Below, piece after piece: positions 51,892 through 61,301 of a stretch of 64,000 bases of DNA (position 1 is the first letter of the stretch; every line of letters starts with the position of its first letter). The notes under the pieces are model-generated. The model was not told where the DNA came from and made no database searches. It saw only the letters and a list, made by a program, of their open reading frames with translations. The position numbers were made by a program, and so were the translations under genes. The stretch lies in the NCBI GenBank assembly GCA_963578105.1, contig CAUZBP010000006.1, positions 1 through 64,000 on the forward strand, read 5' to 3'. Source of the DNA: GCA-2718815 sp963578105. GTDB taxonomy: Bacteria; Planctomycetota; Planctomycetia; Pirellulales; Pirellulaceae.

Positions 51892-54096
51892 TTGGCTGAA
51901 GTCAAATTGATTGCTACCTCCGCATTCGGGCTGGAAGCAATTGTAAAACGCGAAATCACCCAATTGGGTTACGAGGGGAAAACTCTCCAACCTGGCCGAA
52001 TTCTATTCTGTGCCGAGCCTTCTGCAGTGGCTCGTACCAATCTGTTTCTGCGTTGCGCTGAAAGAGTACTGCTCTGCCTGGGGCGTTTTGAAGCACTCGA
52101 TTTCGGACAATTGTTCGACCAGACTTTTGCCCTGCCCTGGGAGGAATGGATTCCAGCAGACGGAAACTTTCCCGTCACGGGTAAATCCGTAAAATCACAA
52201 CTTTCCAGCGTGCCGGCCTGCCAGCGGATGGTGAAGAAAGCAATCGTAGAGAAACTCAAGTCCGCACACCGTGTCACAGAGCTTCCCGAAACGGGCGCAC
52301 TCTACAAGGTTGAAGTGGCGCTGCTTGACAATCAGGCCACCCTGTCGCTCGATACCACCGGAAACGGGCTCCATAAACGAGGCTATCGTCCGGCCTCGGG
52401 ACCCGCTCCGCTGCGCGAAACATTGGCTGCTGCGCTGGTGTTGCTGAGTTACTGGAAGCCGGAGCGGCCTCTGTGGGACCCTTTTTGCGGCACCGGTACG
52501 ATTCCGATTGAAGCAGCCCTCATCGCCCGTAAGATTGCTCCCGGCCTGAAGCGATCCTTCCTTGCAGAAACCTGGAGTGTGTTGAGATCCGAACATTGGC
52601 AGACAGCCCGTGAAGAAGCCGAGGATTCGATCCAATCCGAATTCCCGGAACGTATTCTTGGTACTGATACGAACTGGCGAGATCTGAAACTTGCCCGTGA
52701 ACATGCCGAGTTAGCAGGCGTGTCGGACGACATCCATTTTCAGCAACGCAATTTCTCCGAGTTAAGCAGTCAACGCAAATACGGTTGCGTCATCTGCAAT
52801 CCACCTTACGGCCATCGGATGGGCGACGCACAAGAAGTACTCGACCTCTACAAAAGCTTTCCGCTGATTCTCCGGCGCTTGCCGACCTGGTCCCACTACG
52901 TCCTTACATCCCATCCCGACTTCGAACGGGTGTTGGGACAACAGGCCAACCGACGTCGTAAACTCTACAATGGCCGCATCGCGTGTCAGTACTTTCAATT
53001 CCACGGTCCCCGACCACCGCGACCTAAAGACCCGGCCCAACATCAACCCCACCGGAACGACCTGCCAGCTGAGACCGGCGGGGAAAACAAGTCGCTCACA
53101 AAACCCTTACAGGCCGCTCCGCCAGTCCCGGCATTCGGTGGGCTGGACGAAACGGCCTGGCGCCAAGCCGAAGAATTCCGCAATCGCCTTACCAAACGAG
53201 CGCGGCATCTGAGACGTTGGCCCAGTCGAGGAATTACTTGTTACCGCCTTTACGAACGCGACGTTCCAGAAGTTCCCCTGGTGATCGATCGCTACGAAGA
53301 TCGGCTACACCTTGCAGAGTTTTCCAGACCACACGATCGTACGCCTGCCCAGCATGCGGATTGGCTCGATTTGATGGTCAAGATAACTGCGGAAGTTCTG
53401 GAGACTCCGCGTGAGCATATCTTTGTCAAACGGCGCGATCGACAGCGTGGAAATTCACAGTACGAACGCCATGCCCCCGAGTCCCAGCCGCTGATCGTGC
53501 AGGAAAATAATCTTCAGTTCGAGGTTGAACTGGCGGGCTTCCTCGACACGGGATTGTTCCTCGATCATCGCCTGACACGTGCCATGGTGCGAAAGATTGC
53601 CGCAGGCACACGGTTTTTAAATTTATTTGGTTACACGGGCAGTTTTAGCGTTTATGCGGCAGCAGGAGGAGCGACGTCCCTGACAACGGTTGATACCTCA
53701 AAAAATTACCTTTCCTGGGCGGCACGAAACTTGAAACTTAACCAGCTGCGTCATCAGCCTCACCAGCTGATACGGGCAGATTCAATGGCATTTTTGCGTC
53801 AGCTTCCGGCCGACGTCGAATTCGACCTGGCAGTCGTCGATCCTCCGACTTATTCCAATAGCAAAAGTCGCACTGAGGATTGGAACACCCAGCGAGATTA
53901 CGTCGAACTCCTGAACTTGCTCCGAACTCATCTGGCTCCGAAAGCAGTGGTTTTCTTCTCCACCAATTTTCGCCGATTTCAATTCGACCCTTCGCAACTC
54001 AAGGATTACCAAACACTGGAAATAAGCAAACAGACCGTGCCGCCGGACTTTCGAAACCGTCGCATTCATCGTTGCTGGCAACTCACCGTCGGTTGA
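51892..54096 (+). CDS. rlmKL: Bifunctional 23S rRNA methyltransferase RlmKL
   Basis: Two fused methyltransferases (734 aa). The N-terminal half (RlmL, m2G2445) has a THUMP-type region, then LWDPFCGTGTIPIEAAL and the substrate motif ICNPPYGHRMG (near residue 302). The C-terminal half (RlmK, m7G2069) has FLNLFGYTGSFSVYAAAGGA and VVDPPTYSNSKSRTED (near residue 648). The start is TTG with GGAGG 5 bases upstream. Fused RlmKL is known in gamma-proteobacteria and some others; here the linker (PKDPAQHQPHRNDL) is moderately long. Stands alone on the plus strand, divergent from the PSCyt1 unit. Confidence 0.95.
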   Translation: MAEVKLIATSAFGLEAIVKREITQLGYEGKTLQPGRILFCAEPSAVARTNLFLRCAERVLLCLGRFEALDFGQLFDQTFALPWEEWIPADGNFPVTGKSVKSQLSSVPACQRMVKKAIVEKLKSAHRVTELPETGALYKVEVALLDNQATLSLDTTGNGLHKRGYRPASGPAPLRETLAAALVLLSYWKPERPLWDPFCGTGTIPIEAALIARKIAPGLKRSFLAETWSVLRSEHWQTAREEAEDSIQSEFPERILGTDTNWRDLKLAREHAELAGVSDDIHFQQRNFSELSSQRKYGCVICNPPYGHRMGDAQEVLDLYKSFPLILRRLPTWSHYVLTSHPDFERVLGQQANRRRKLYNGRIACQYFQFHGPRPPRPKDPAQHQPHRNDLPAETGGENKSLTKPLQAAPPVPAFGGLDETAWRQAEEFRNRLTKRARHLRRWPSRGITCYRLYERDVPEVPLVIDRYEDRLHLAEFSRPHDRTPAQHADWLDLMVKITAEVLETPREHIFVKRRDRQRGNSQYERHAPESQPLIVQENNLQFEVELAGFLDTGLFLDHRLTRAMVRKIAAGTRFLNLFGYTGSFSVYAAAGGATSLTTVDTSKNYLSWAARNLKLNQLRHQPHQLIRADSMAFLRQLPADVEFDLAVVDPPTYSNSKSRTEDWNTQRDYVELLNLLRTHLAPKAVVFFSTNFRRFQFDPSQLKDYQTLEISKQTVPPDFRNRRIHRCWQLTVG

Positions 54097-54205
54097 TAAT
54101 TCCTACAACAACCCGGTGGAAGGTGGCTTTTCAATACTGAAAGCTGATTGCAGACAAATGGTGCTCAGAGAGCTTACCGGACTGTGACGAAAAAATGAAC
54201 GCGTC

Positions 54206-54625
54206 CTAACGATCATCCAATCGAATGAACAACGCTCGTTTTTGATCGGGTAACGCGTAATCAAAACCACACTGCTGGAACACATTCTCAGAAGCAGTAA
54301 TGGCCATCAGCTCACAAACCCCCTCCTGCCGAGCACACGAAATGCAACGTTCGACGAGATTTTTTCCAATCCCTTGATTTCGTTGAGACGGCGCCACAGC
54401 CAAGCACTGAATTTCAGCCAATTTAGATGAGTAGATTTCGATCGCACAAAAGGCCACGAGTTCCTGATTGCACTCAGCCACAAACCCGTGTTCGAACAGT
54501 TTTTCAAGTTCTACTTTCGTGCGGGGTAACAACTGCCGGGCAACCACGAAGGGCTGAATTAATTTGAGAACACCCGGTAGGTCCCTAACCTCCGCCGCGC
54601 GGAATGTGATCGAATCGGAAACCAT
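54206..54625 (-). CDS. GNAT acetyltransferase, short N-acetylglutamate synthase-like
   Basis: A 139-aa GNAT protein. Beginning FRAAEVRDLPGVLKLIQPFV and RQLLPRTKVELEK, it carries the wording of the ArgA acetyltransferase domain, and the acetyl-CoA loop appears as APSQRNQGIGKNLVERCI. IEIYSSKLAEIQCLAV is also typical of stand-alone N-acetylglutamate synthases. The ATG at 54625 is preferred; the frame runs to 54694. It follows an ArgE-like deacetylase by about 115 bases in the same direction, so together they point to the acetylated ornithine branch of arginine synthesis. Confidence 0.8.
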   Translation of the reverse strand: MVSDSITFRAAEVRDLPGVLKLIQPFVVARQLLPRTKVELEKLFEHGFVAECNQELVAFCAIEIYSSKLAEIQCLAVAPSQRNQGIGKNLVERCISCARQEGVCELMAITASENVFQQCGFDYALPDQKRALFIRLDDR

Positions 54626-54740
54626 GATGGTTCTTGTCGCCTGGTGGAATTTTACCGGTAGAAACACCGCTCGCAAAAGATCATTCGATACCATTGGTTG
54701 ATGTGCATCTTTTCCTATCCTCTCGTTTTCTGTCCGCTTG

Positions 54741-55871
54741 TTAACAACACCAATGACGAATTAACCGCGCATAGAGATCCGTCCCTTTTTGCAGCTGTTC
54801 CAATTCAATCCATTCATCGTTGGTGTGCGCCTGCGTGATATCTCCGGGCCCTAAAACTGCCAGAAATTCCATGTCTTGAAGGACACATCCATCCGTTCCA
54901 TAGGCAACCGTCTGCGGTCTGTCCGACTCGACAAATTCAAGCAGTTCCTGGACGAATACGGAACTCGGATCAACGTACAAAGGACCGCCCTGCGTAACCA
55001 CCTCCAACTCCATCCCAGCGCTCTCAGCTGCACGCCGGGCTCGACCAATGAGCACTTCCGGATCCTGGCCGGGCATCGGACGAAAATAGACCGTGCAGAC
55101 ACTTTGTGGCGGCTTGATGTTGTGCGCCCGGGTAAAATCGTTGATCCCGATGTTCCAACTGACCGTCGGAGGATCAAATTCATCGTTACGCCATTCAGGA
55201 CTTGACTCGCACATGTCGTGGATATCTTTCATTTCCACCAAAAATGGAATCATCGCCAGGTTCGCATTCAGCCCGGCACTCGTGCTGGAATGGGCCGCAC
55301 AACCAAGGGACGTTACTTTTAACCCGCAAACTCCTTTGTGGGCATAGACCACCTTCAGACGCGTGGGCTCCCCTATCACACCCCGGCAACCACCGGCAAC
55401 CATTTCGCGATAATACTTGGACTGCTTCGTTACTTCCTTGGCACCGGTGTACCCGACCTCTTCATCCGCCGTGCAGACAATGTAGAGTGGAGCTTGAAGT
55501 TCCTCGGTCGAAATTTCTTCGGCAGCCGCCAGCATACAGGCAATCGAGCCCTTCATATCACAACTACCCCGACCGTAAAGTCGCCCGTCCCGCACCGTGA
55601 CTGTGTACGGCCCCGGTTCGGCAACGTGCCAATCATCCGCAGGTACCACATCCGTGTGCCCGAAGTAGGCAAATCCTCCCGTACCGGACCCCCTCTTGCC
55701 GACCACGCTGACCTTGGTCACACCATCGGCATCCACGTACTCGACCCATTCGGTCGTGAATCCCAACCGCTGTAACACCTGGTTCACATGGGTTGCGATC
55801 GGCTCATTGGTCAAGCTGCTAGTTGACTCATATCGGATCAGCTCTTCGAGATATTCTTGAGCATCCATCAT
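54741..55871 (-). CDS. argE: M20 metallopeptidase, acetylornithine deacetylase-like (ArgE/DapE/CPG2)
   Basis: A 376-aa M20 enzyme. Zinc ligands lie in FGHTDVVPADD (H), GRGSCDMKGSIACM (D), ADEEVGYTGAK (EE), GEPTRLKVVYAHKG (E) and AHTNDEWIELE (H). A dimerisation lid with the usual AHSSTSAGLNANLAMIPFL lies in the middle. The ATG at 55871 has AAGGAAAC about 6 bases upstream. The ArgE assignment is supported by a short ArgA-like gene just downstream, but DapE- and peptidase-type specificities cannot be excluded. Confidence 0.85.
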   Translation of the reverse strand: MMDAQEYLEELIRYESTSSLTNEPIATHVNQVLQRLGFTTEWVEYVDADGVTKVSVVGKRGSGTGGFAYFGHTDVVPADDWHVAEPGPYTVTVRDGRLYGRGSCDMKGSIACMLAAAEEISTEELQAPLYIVCTADEEVGYTGAKEVTKQSKYYREMVAGGCRGVIGEPTRLKVVYAHKGVCGLKVTSLGCAAHSSTSAGLNANLAMIPFLVEMKDIHDMCESSPEWRNDEFDPPTVSWNIGINDFTRAHNIKPPQSVCTVYFRPMPGQDPEVLIGRARRAAESAGMELEVVTQGGPLYVDPSSVFVQELLEFVESDRPQTVAYGTDGCVLQDMEFLAVLGPGDITQAHTNDEWIELEQLQKGTDLYARLIRHWCC

Positions 55872-56770
55872 CTGTCGTTTCCTTTGCAAAGACAACTGGA
55901 AAGAGACCCCCCTAGCGATTCACGCCTTTCAGTTCCACAAATGAGATCATCAACATACTATCCCCAAACCATGAGGCGGGAAATCCACCTTGAAACACCC
56001 AATGACATTTTTTTCCAAAATTCAGCACCTTCGCTCAACTTCCTTTCGTCCAGATGACGGACTCACTGCAAGCACCTCACCACAACCTGATACCAGCCTC
56101 ACCCGTGCTGTTGCCCAACAATGCAAACGTTAGATGTTCGCATGAACATGACCGGGATCCGCTGAATCATCCACACGGAATTGTCCGGTGTCTGTTCTTG
56201 ATCGCGGGACATCATGCCGACCTGCGCCCGGTGATGACGAAGGATGCGTTTTACAGACTTTAACGAATCCGAACAGAGTCCCCTTGGTCGATACTTCGGC
56301 AAACAAATTGTTGTCCCGGACCTTGACACTCCGTTGCGTGTCCAGAGCCACCCTAACAGCGAGGCCATCCTCCCTGATTCTTTTTCCAGCTTCAGTCCGC
56401 ACATCAGAAGCGGCAAAGGAGTCGCCCTGTGGCTCGTTGTTGCTTTTCTCTTATCCGCGGAGCGATTGTTTCTGATAGTCAGCAACCGATTGGGCCGATC
56501 GGGCTGTGAATACACCCGGAGCGGCTCAAGTAAAGCCATTCCTCTGCAGGTCTCCTGGCCACTGCTAGCAGTCCCGGCGGTTGCGACATCCGTCTTGTGA
56601 GCGAACCTGAAATTTTACCCGACCATTCCGCATGGTTTTGCCAGGCCTATCAATCCGTAAATTTCTTCCAAGCATCTTCTTCGGTGATTCTTAAAGGACT
56701 ATCAAATGACGCTCGTCACGACCCCGATATTCAAAATGAAGGATTCATTTTTTCCTGGGAGAACCGGATT
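55872..56770. other. Gene-poor region before the coiled-coil exported protein
   Basis: About 900 bases with no strong gene. A possible reading frame (56244-56600) is listed separately. No terminator with a T run and no repeat was found. Confidence 0.4.
56244..56600 (+). CDS. Doubtful short frame with a membrane helix
   Basis: A 118-aa frame starting at ATG. It contains a membrane-helix-like stretch with a basic end (GVALWLVVAFLLSAERLFLI), which recalls the C-terminal anchor of BatA/BatD-type proteins, but the rest has no domain and there is no usable ribosome binding site. It may be a gene remnant or chance. Confidence 0.25.
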   Translation: MRFTDFNESEQSPLGRYFGKQIVVPDLDTPLRVQSHPNSEAILPDSFSSFSPHIRSGKGVALWLVVAFLLSAERLFLIVSNRLGRSGCEYTRSGSSKAIPLQVSWPLLAVPAVATSVL

Positions 56771-57361
56771 ATGACCACCAAAGCGGCTCTGATCACTGGA
56801 CTTTTCCTCATCGCTTTGCCGTCTTTTTCCGGGGCCCAAAATCTGACGTATCAAAGACCTGCCGGCCAAAATCCGTCAACTTCCGTGGAGGCCCAATTTG
56901 CGGAAGGGCAACGTAAATTCAAAGCCATCGAGTCGCAAATTGCACGCCGCATTCAAGTGATGGAACGGCAACTGCAAAACGCCGAGAAACAACTGGACCA
57001 ACAACTTTCCCAAGCGCAGCGGATTCGGCAACTTGGCCTCCAGTCCAACGATAAACAAGTTCTGGATCAAGCCGAATCACTGGAGCGCCAAGCCTTGATT
57101 CGTTATGAGCGAACCGTGAAGAATCTTGATCAGTTCAGTCATCAAATCGACAGAAACTCTCAGACTCACGCACAAAGTCAAATTCGGACTAGAGCTCCGG
57201 TTCGCAGAAAAATTCAAACCCGCACGAATGCAAACAGCCCCATTCAGGAACAACGACCGCGGCCCAGGAGGTCCTTTTGGAACTTTGGCAGACAAGCCAA
57301 AACGCCTGACATGAAGAATCGCAAACAGGGCTATTTCCAAGGTATCTACCGTCGCAAATGA
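56771..57361 (+). CDS. Exported coiled-coil protein
   Basis: A 196-aa protein with a signal peptide (TTKAALITGLFLIALPSFSGA), then a long Gln/Glu/Arg-rich helical stretch (RIQVMERQLQNAEKQLDQQL, NDKQVLDQAESLERQALI) with heptad-like spacing, then an Arg-rich tail. GGGAGAA is about 8 bases before the ATG at 56771; the frame runs on upstream to 56597 but the signal begins here. No recognised family. It could bind the cell surface or nucleoid-like polymers through its basic tail, but this is inference. Confidence 0.72.
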   Translation: MTTKAALITGLFLIALPSFSGAQNLTYQRPAGQNPSTSVEAQFAEGQRKFKAIESQIARRIQVMERQLQNAEKQLDQQLSQAQRIRQLGLQSNDKQVLDQAESLERQALIRYERTVKNLDQFSHQIDRNSQTHAQSQIRTRAPVRRKIQTRTNANSPIQEQRPRPRRSFWNFGRQAKTPDMKNRKQGYFQGIYRRK

Positions 57362-57762
57362 ACGACAGGACCGCTGGATGCCAGACCAGCAACGGGAGCC
57401 GTGATTCATCCTCTCGACACGCCCCGGTCTAAAATGGTCGAGCTTATAAAGTGCAAACACTCCCGGTAATGAAATATGGCGTGCGAACTGCTTCGCAACC
57501 CGGATCGCGTGGAAGTTCGCCCGCTCATGGGAGGAGAGAATCTATCCTCAAATCATTCGGGACAGCCTTGCAGAGAAAAGACCCCCTCGCTTGACACGTA
57601 TCGTGACAGAAGAGTTCGAATATTTCCTTCGGGAGTCGCGGCGACTTCTTTAAACACGGATTATCCCAACTGAAATCTCCAAATCGAGGCCCGGACAACC
57701 TGTCGAGACTGATATTTTAAGCTACATTTGTTAAAATACTGGGCAAGGGGAGGAATCCACCA
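57362..57762. other. Spacer with a candidate promoter
   Basis: No gene seen. A TAAAAT (57732-57737) lies 17 bases after CTGATA (57709-57714), a moderate sigma-70 match, about 25 bases before the next start codon. An extended inverted pair (CTCGAC near 57415, GTCGAG near 57437) has an 18-base loop and no T run. Confidence 0.35.
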
Positions 57763-58689
57763 ATGAACATCCGGGCCGACGTCAACACCCGATTTTTTCT
57801 GCGATTTATTCTGATTGCAATCATCTGCATCGGGTTCTTCTTTTGGGCATTGTATGATGGAACCATCGCCTACCCCAATAAACTTTCACGGATCCTCCAG
57901 TACAAAGATTTGGAAAAGTGGGTGCGAGTTACCTACAGGAAGAACAATAGCGGACAGACGGCGCAGAAGATCGAGGTGATCATCCGGGGCGCTGGCCAGG
58001 CTCAACAGCCCTCCCGTAATACGGCTTTGAAAACTCTTGCCGGCAGGGTTCGGCAGATTGAGGACAACAACCAGATTCGCGTCAAGGATTTTGACGACCA
58101 GTGGGAGACATTCAAATACAACGACAAAACCAAGATCATCGATTCCCAGGGCAAGGAGATCTCGGTCAACGAAACGATCGACTTAGTTGATACCTGGGAG
58201 ACCATTGCCAAAGAAAATAACTGGCCGATCGAAAAACCGGATGAAAACAAAGTGCTGGTGAAGACGGTAGAGGATATCAAGAATCGATACGATTGGAAAA
58301 TCAAGTCTCAGTTTGTGATGATCGCGGTGGCCGCACCGGTCGGATTTTTCAGCCTGTTCGTCTACCTGGGATCCCGTGGCCGCTGGCTGGAAGCCAACAA
58401 CTCTGGCATCACTTCCAGTTGGGGCCAGCAGTTCGACTTCGACAGCATTCTCACGCTGGACAAAAAACAGTGGCAGAATAAGGGCATTGCCAGGATCACT
58501 TACGATACAGAAGGTCGCACGCAGAAATTTGTCCTGGACAATTATAAATTTGATCGCTGGGCAGTTGATGATATCTTGCTCCGGGTTGAATCTCAAATCA
58601 CCGACAATCAAATCATTGGTGGCGACCCCGAACCCTTGGCGCAAGAAAATCAGGAGGTCATCGATTCGGGTGAAGTGGTAGAGGGCTAA
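57763..58689 (+). CDS. Two-helix membrane protein of unknown function
   Basis: A 308-aa protein with one helix at residues 11-28 (FLRFILIAIICIGFFFWAL) and a second near residue 190 (FVMIAVAAPVGFFSLFVYLG). The 150 residues between them form a polar domain, and the C-terminal 100 residues are a beta-rich domain of PH-like look (GITSSWGQQFDFDSILTLDK, IARITYDTEGRTQKFVLDN). GGAGGA lies before the ATG. No recognised family. The topology suggests an envelope sensor or scaffold, but nothing enzymatic is visible. The TAAAAT-containing promoter candidate lies just upstream. Confidence 0.72.
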   Translation: MNIRADVNTRFFLRFILIAIICIGFFFWALYDGTIAYPNKLSRILQYKDLEKWVRVTYRKNNSGQTAQKIEVIIRGAGQAQQPSRNTALKTLAGRVRQIEDNNQIRVKDFDDQWETFKYNDKTKIIDSQGKEISVNETIDLVDTWETIAKENNWPIEKPDENKVLVKTVEDIKNRYDWKIKSQFVMIAVAAPVGFFSLFVYLGSRGRWLEANNSGITSSWGQQFDFDSILTLDKKQWQNKGIARITYDTEGRTQKFVLDNYKFDRWAVDDILLRVESQITDNQIIGGDPEPLAQENQEVIDSGEVVEG

Positions 58690-58871
58690 ACAAAGCCAGC
58701 AGCGTCCGGCCCTCCAGACTTCCCGAAAGACCTCTCTGGTAGAAATTCATCAATGGCTCTGAATCGTGTAAAGTCCGATTCAAAGGATACGCTTCTGCCA
58801 ACCACCCTTCTCGGAGCCACGGAGCAGCAGTCGAGTAACTTCCGTGCGGCAGTACCGTAAGGGCCACAAGC

Positions 58872-59837
58872 ATGCTCTATCCTCTGCTTTTTCAACCTGT
58901 TTTTCGGCGTTACCTATGGGGTGGCCGGCGTCTGGAATCCGTCCTGGGGAAAAAGATCGGAAAGGGAAATGATTACGCCGAAAGCTGGGAAATTGTTGAC
59001 CGAGGAACGGATCAAAGCGTTGTCTCGCACGGAAAATTGGCGGGCTGCACACTGAACGACCTGGTCACGGCACACGCAGCGGAACTCTTTGGAGAAGAAC
59101 ACTCCTGGAAACAATTCCCGCTCTTATTCAAATTCCTTGATGCGAATCGTGTGCTTTCCGTTCAAGTTCACCCCAACGATGCCCAGGGCGCGCAACTTGA
59201 TCCACCTGACCTGGGAAAAACTGAGGCGTGGATTGTGTTGGAATCACCACCCGGCAGCAACGTGTATGCCGGTCTCCGCCCAGGAGTGGACCGGGAAACG
59301 CTCGCTCGCAAAATTTCGATCGGTGAAACGGAATCGTGCCTTCATCAGTTCCAGCCCCAGGCCGGAGACTGTATCTTCATTCCAGCAGGCACCGTCCATG
59401 CTTTGGGCGAGGGATTACTGGTTGCGGAAATCCAACAGGCCAGCGATACAACTTTTCGGCTCTACGACTGGGATCGCCGTGAAGCCGATGGCCGATCCAG
59501 ACAACTCCACATTCAAGAAGCTCTGGAAATCGCCGATTACGAAGCAGGCCCCATCGGTCCCCAGACTCCGCTCCCTACGGACGACGCGGCACGAGTTCGA
59601 CTGGTGACCTGTGACAAATTCGTACTCGAACGCTGGTCCTTGAACGAGCCTCGCACCATTCCCGCTGTTGACAGTTGCCACCTCCTGGCAATTCTATCCG
59701 GGAGCTTGAAAATTGAACACGACGCAGTCCCGACCCCGCTGGGTACCGGGCAAACGATGCTCATCCCGGCCAGTTGCGGCGGAACCTGTTTCACTCCCTT
59801 GGAACCCACCGTTCTTCTCGATGTATGGCTTCCCTGA
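58872..59837 (+). CDS. manA: Class I mannose-6-phosphate isomerase
   Basis: Interconverts mannose-6-phosphate and fructose-6-phosphate (321 aa, the short ManA form). The cupin core binds zinc with the histidine in SVQVHPNDAQG (H100), the glutamate of GKTEAW (E118) and IPAGTVHALGEG (H177). The N-terminus PVFRRYLWGGRRLESVLGK matches short bacterial ManA proteins. AAGGG is 7 bases before the ATG. Stands alone, about 180 bases after a membrane gene. Confidence 0.94.
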   Translation: MLYPLLFQPVFRRYLWGGRRLESVLGKKIGKGNDYAESWEIVDRGTDQSVVSHGKLAGCTLNDLVTAHAAELFGEEHSWKQFPLLFKFLDANRVLSVQVHPNDAQGAQLDPPDLGKTEAWIVLESPPGSNVYAGLRPGVDRETLARKISIGETESCLHQFQPQAGDCIFIPAGTVHALGEGLLVAEIQQASDTTFRLYDWDRREADGRSRQLHIQEALEIADYEAGPIGPQTPLPTDDAARVRLVTCDKFVLERWSLNEPRTIPAVDSCHLLAILSGSLKIEHDAVPTPLGTGQTMLIPASCGGTCFTPLEPTVLLDVWLP

Positions 59838-59954
59838 ACCGGCACCGAGTCTGCGGTCTTTGTCCCCTGCAGAAGACTCCTTGTCCACGTGCCAAGTCGA
59901 TTCGCTACAATGGTGACCACGTGCGCAGGTGAAAACACCCAAAACGAGGCAGTC

Positions 59955-60542
59955 GTGAACGATCAAGACAGGCACCGTTGGAATCGTAAATTTCTACAAG
60001 GAGAACACGACTCAACCGAGCCATCTTCGGTTATTACAGACATCGAACATCTCTTGCCCCGCCAGGGCAACGCTCTCGATGTGGCTGGAGGTGCGGGACG
60101 ACACTCGTTGTGGCTTGCCCAGCGCGGACTCACGGTGACGCTGGTAGATATTTCGGACGAGGCGCTGCGGATTTCCCAGACGCGATCCCAATCGCTGGGA
60201 ATCCAATTGAAAACCGTCCACTTGGACCTGGAGCAAGAACCACTTCCCGCTGGCCCGTGGGATCTGATCCTGGCTGTTCACTATCTGGATCGTACTTTGT
60301 TTCCCAGGTTTGCCGAGGCGTTGGCACCGGGTGGACTGCTGGTCTTTTTACAGCCCACTCAGAGCAATTTACAGCGACACCAGCGTCCGTCGGCGCGTTT
60401 CTTACTGGAAGATGGCGAATTACCTGCACTTCTGTCAGGTCTCAGAACGCTGCATTACGAAGAAGGTTGGCTCGTAGAAGGCAGGCACGAAGCCCTGGTG
60501 GTGGCACAAGCTACGTCCCAGTCATCTGCCGGCTCCCAGTGA
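59955..60542 (+). CDS. Class I SAM-dependent methyltransferase
   Basis: A 195-aa protein with the SAM-binding motif ALDVAGGAGRHSLWLAQRG and the acidic residue of motif II in VTLVDISDEAL. Motif IV is WDLILAVHYLDRTLFPRF and ALAPGGLLVFLQPTQ follows, the pattern of TehB/UbiE-like small-molecule methyltransferases. The GTG at 59955 has GAGG upstream, and the typical N-terminus (NDQDRHRWNRKF) begins there; earlier starts at 59889 and 59910 are in frame. The substrate is unknown. It precedes the SDR gene by 40 bases. Confidence 0.85.
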   Translation: MNDQDRHRWNRKFLQGEHDSTEPSSVITDIEHLLPRQGNALDVAGGAGRHSLWLAQRGLTVTLVDISDEALRISQTRSQSLGIQLKTVHLDLEQEPLPAGPWDLILAVHYLDRTLFPRFAEALAPGGLLVFLQPTQSNLQRHQRPSARFLLEDGELPALLSGLRTLHYEEGWLVEGRHEALVVAQATSQSSAGSQ

Positions 60543-60582
60543 TTTTCACCGCCGAACATTTGTTTTATATTGGCAGACTTCT

Positions 60583-61296
60583 ATGGATCACGACTTCGTT
60601 GAAAAAACTGTTCTGATTACTGGTGCTGCGGGCGACATCGGTCGCAGCCTGTGCCAACGTTTCTTGGCACTTCAAGCCAATGTCTATCAGACCGATCTCC
60701 GTGAAATCGCCGCACCAAATTTTACTTCTGGAGATGTCTCGGATCCGGATTTTGTGAAATCCTGGATCAACAGTATTCTCAGCCACACAGACCGAATTGA
60801 CGTGCTGCTGAATGTGGCTGGTATCTGCCCTCGCACTCCGCTGGCCAATGTTGAAGCGGAAGAATGGGATCAGGTGCTACGCGTGAATTTGCGATCCACT
60901 TTTTTACTGAGCCAAATGGCCATCGCATCGATGATCGCCAAAAAGTCCGGAGCCATTGTTAATTTTGCCTCTCTGGCTGGACAGGTAGGGGGAATTGCCG
61001 TGGGTGCCCATTACAGCGCCAGCAAAGCGGCTATCGGGGCGCTGACGAAGAGTCTGGCCCGCACCGGTGCACCACATGGAGTGCGCGTCAATGCAGTTGC
61101 TCCCGGCATCATCGATACGTCAATGACAACCGATGCGGGCCCTGAAAAAGTCGATCAGCTCATTCAATCCATTCCCATGGCTCGCCTGGGTGGGATTGAC
61201 GAGGTGGTACAACCGATCGTATTCCTTGCCTCCAGTCAGGCCTCCTACATCACGGGTACAACACTGGACATTAACGGCGGCATCTACATGAATTGA
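60583..61296 (+). CDS. Short-chain dehydrogenase/reductase, FabG-like
   Basis: A 237-aa SDR. Cofactor motif VLITGAAGDIGRSLC, NVAG in LLNVAGICP, the catalytic serine in FASLAGQVGG, tyrosine and lysine in HYSASKAAIGALTK, and GGIYMN at the end. Asp/Arg choices (TDLREI after strand 2) suit NAD(H). It overlaps the following glyoxalase-fold gene closely. The substrate is not readable. No Shine-Dalgarno site before the ATG. Confidence 0.93.
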   Translation: MDHDFVEKTVLITGAAGDIGRSLCQRFLALQANVYQTDLREIAAPNFTSGDVSDPDFVKSWINSILSHTDRIDVLLNVAGICPRTPLANVEAEEWDQVLRVNLRSTFLLSQMAIASMIAKKSGAIVNFASLAGQVGGIAVGAHYSASKAAIGALTKSLARTGAPHGVRVNAVAPGIIDTSMTTDAGPEKVDQLIQSIPMARLGGIDEVVQPIVFLASSQASYITGTTLDINGGIYMN

Positions 61297-61301
61297 GTGC
61301 T

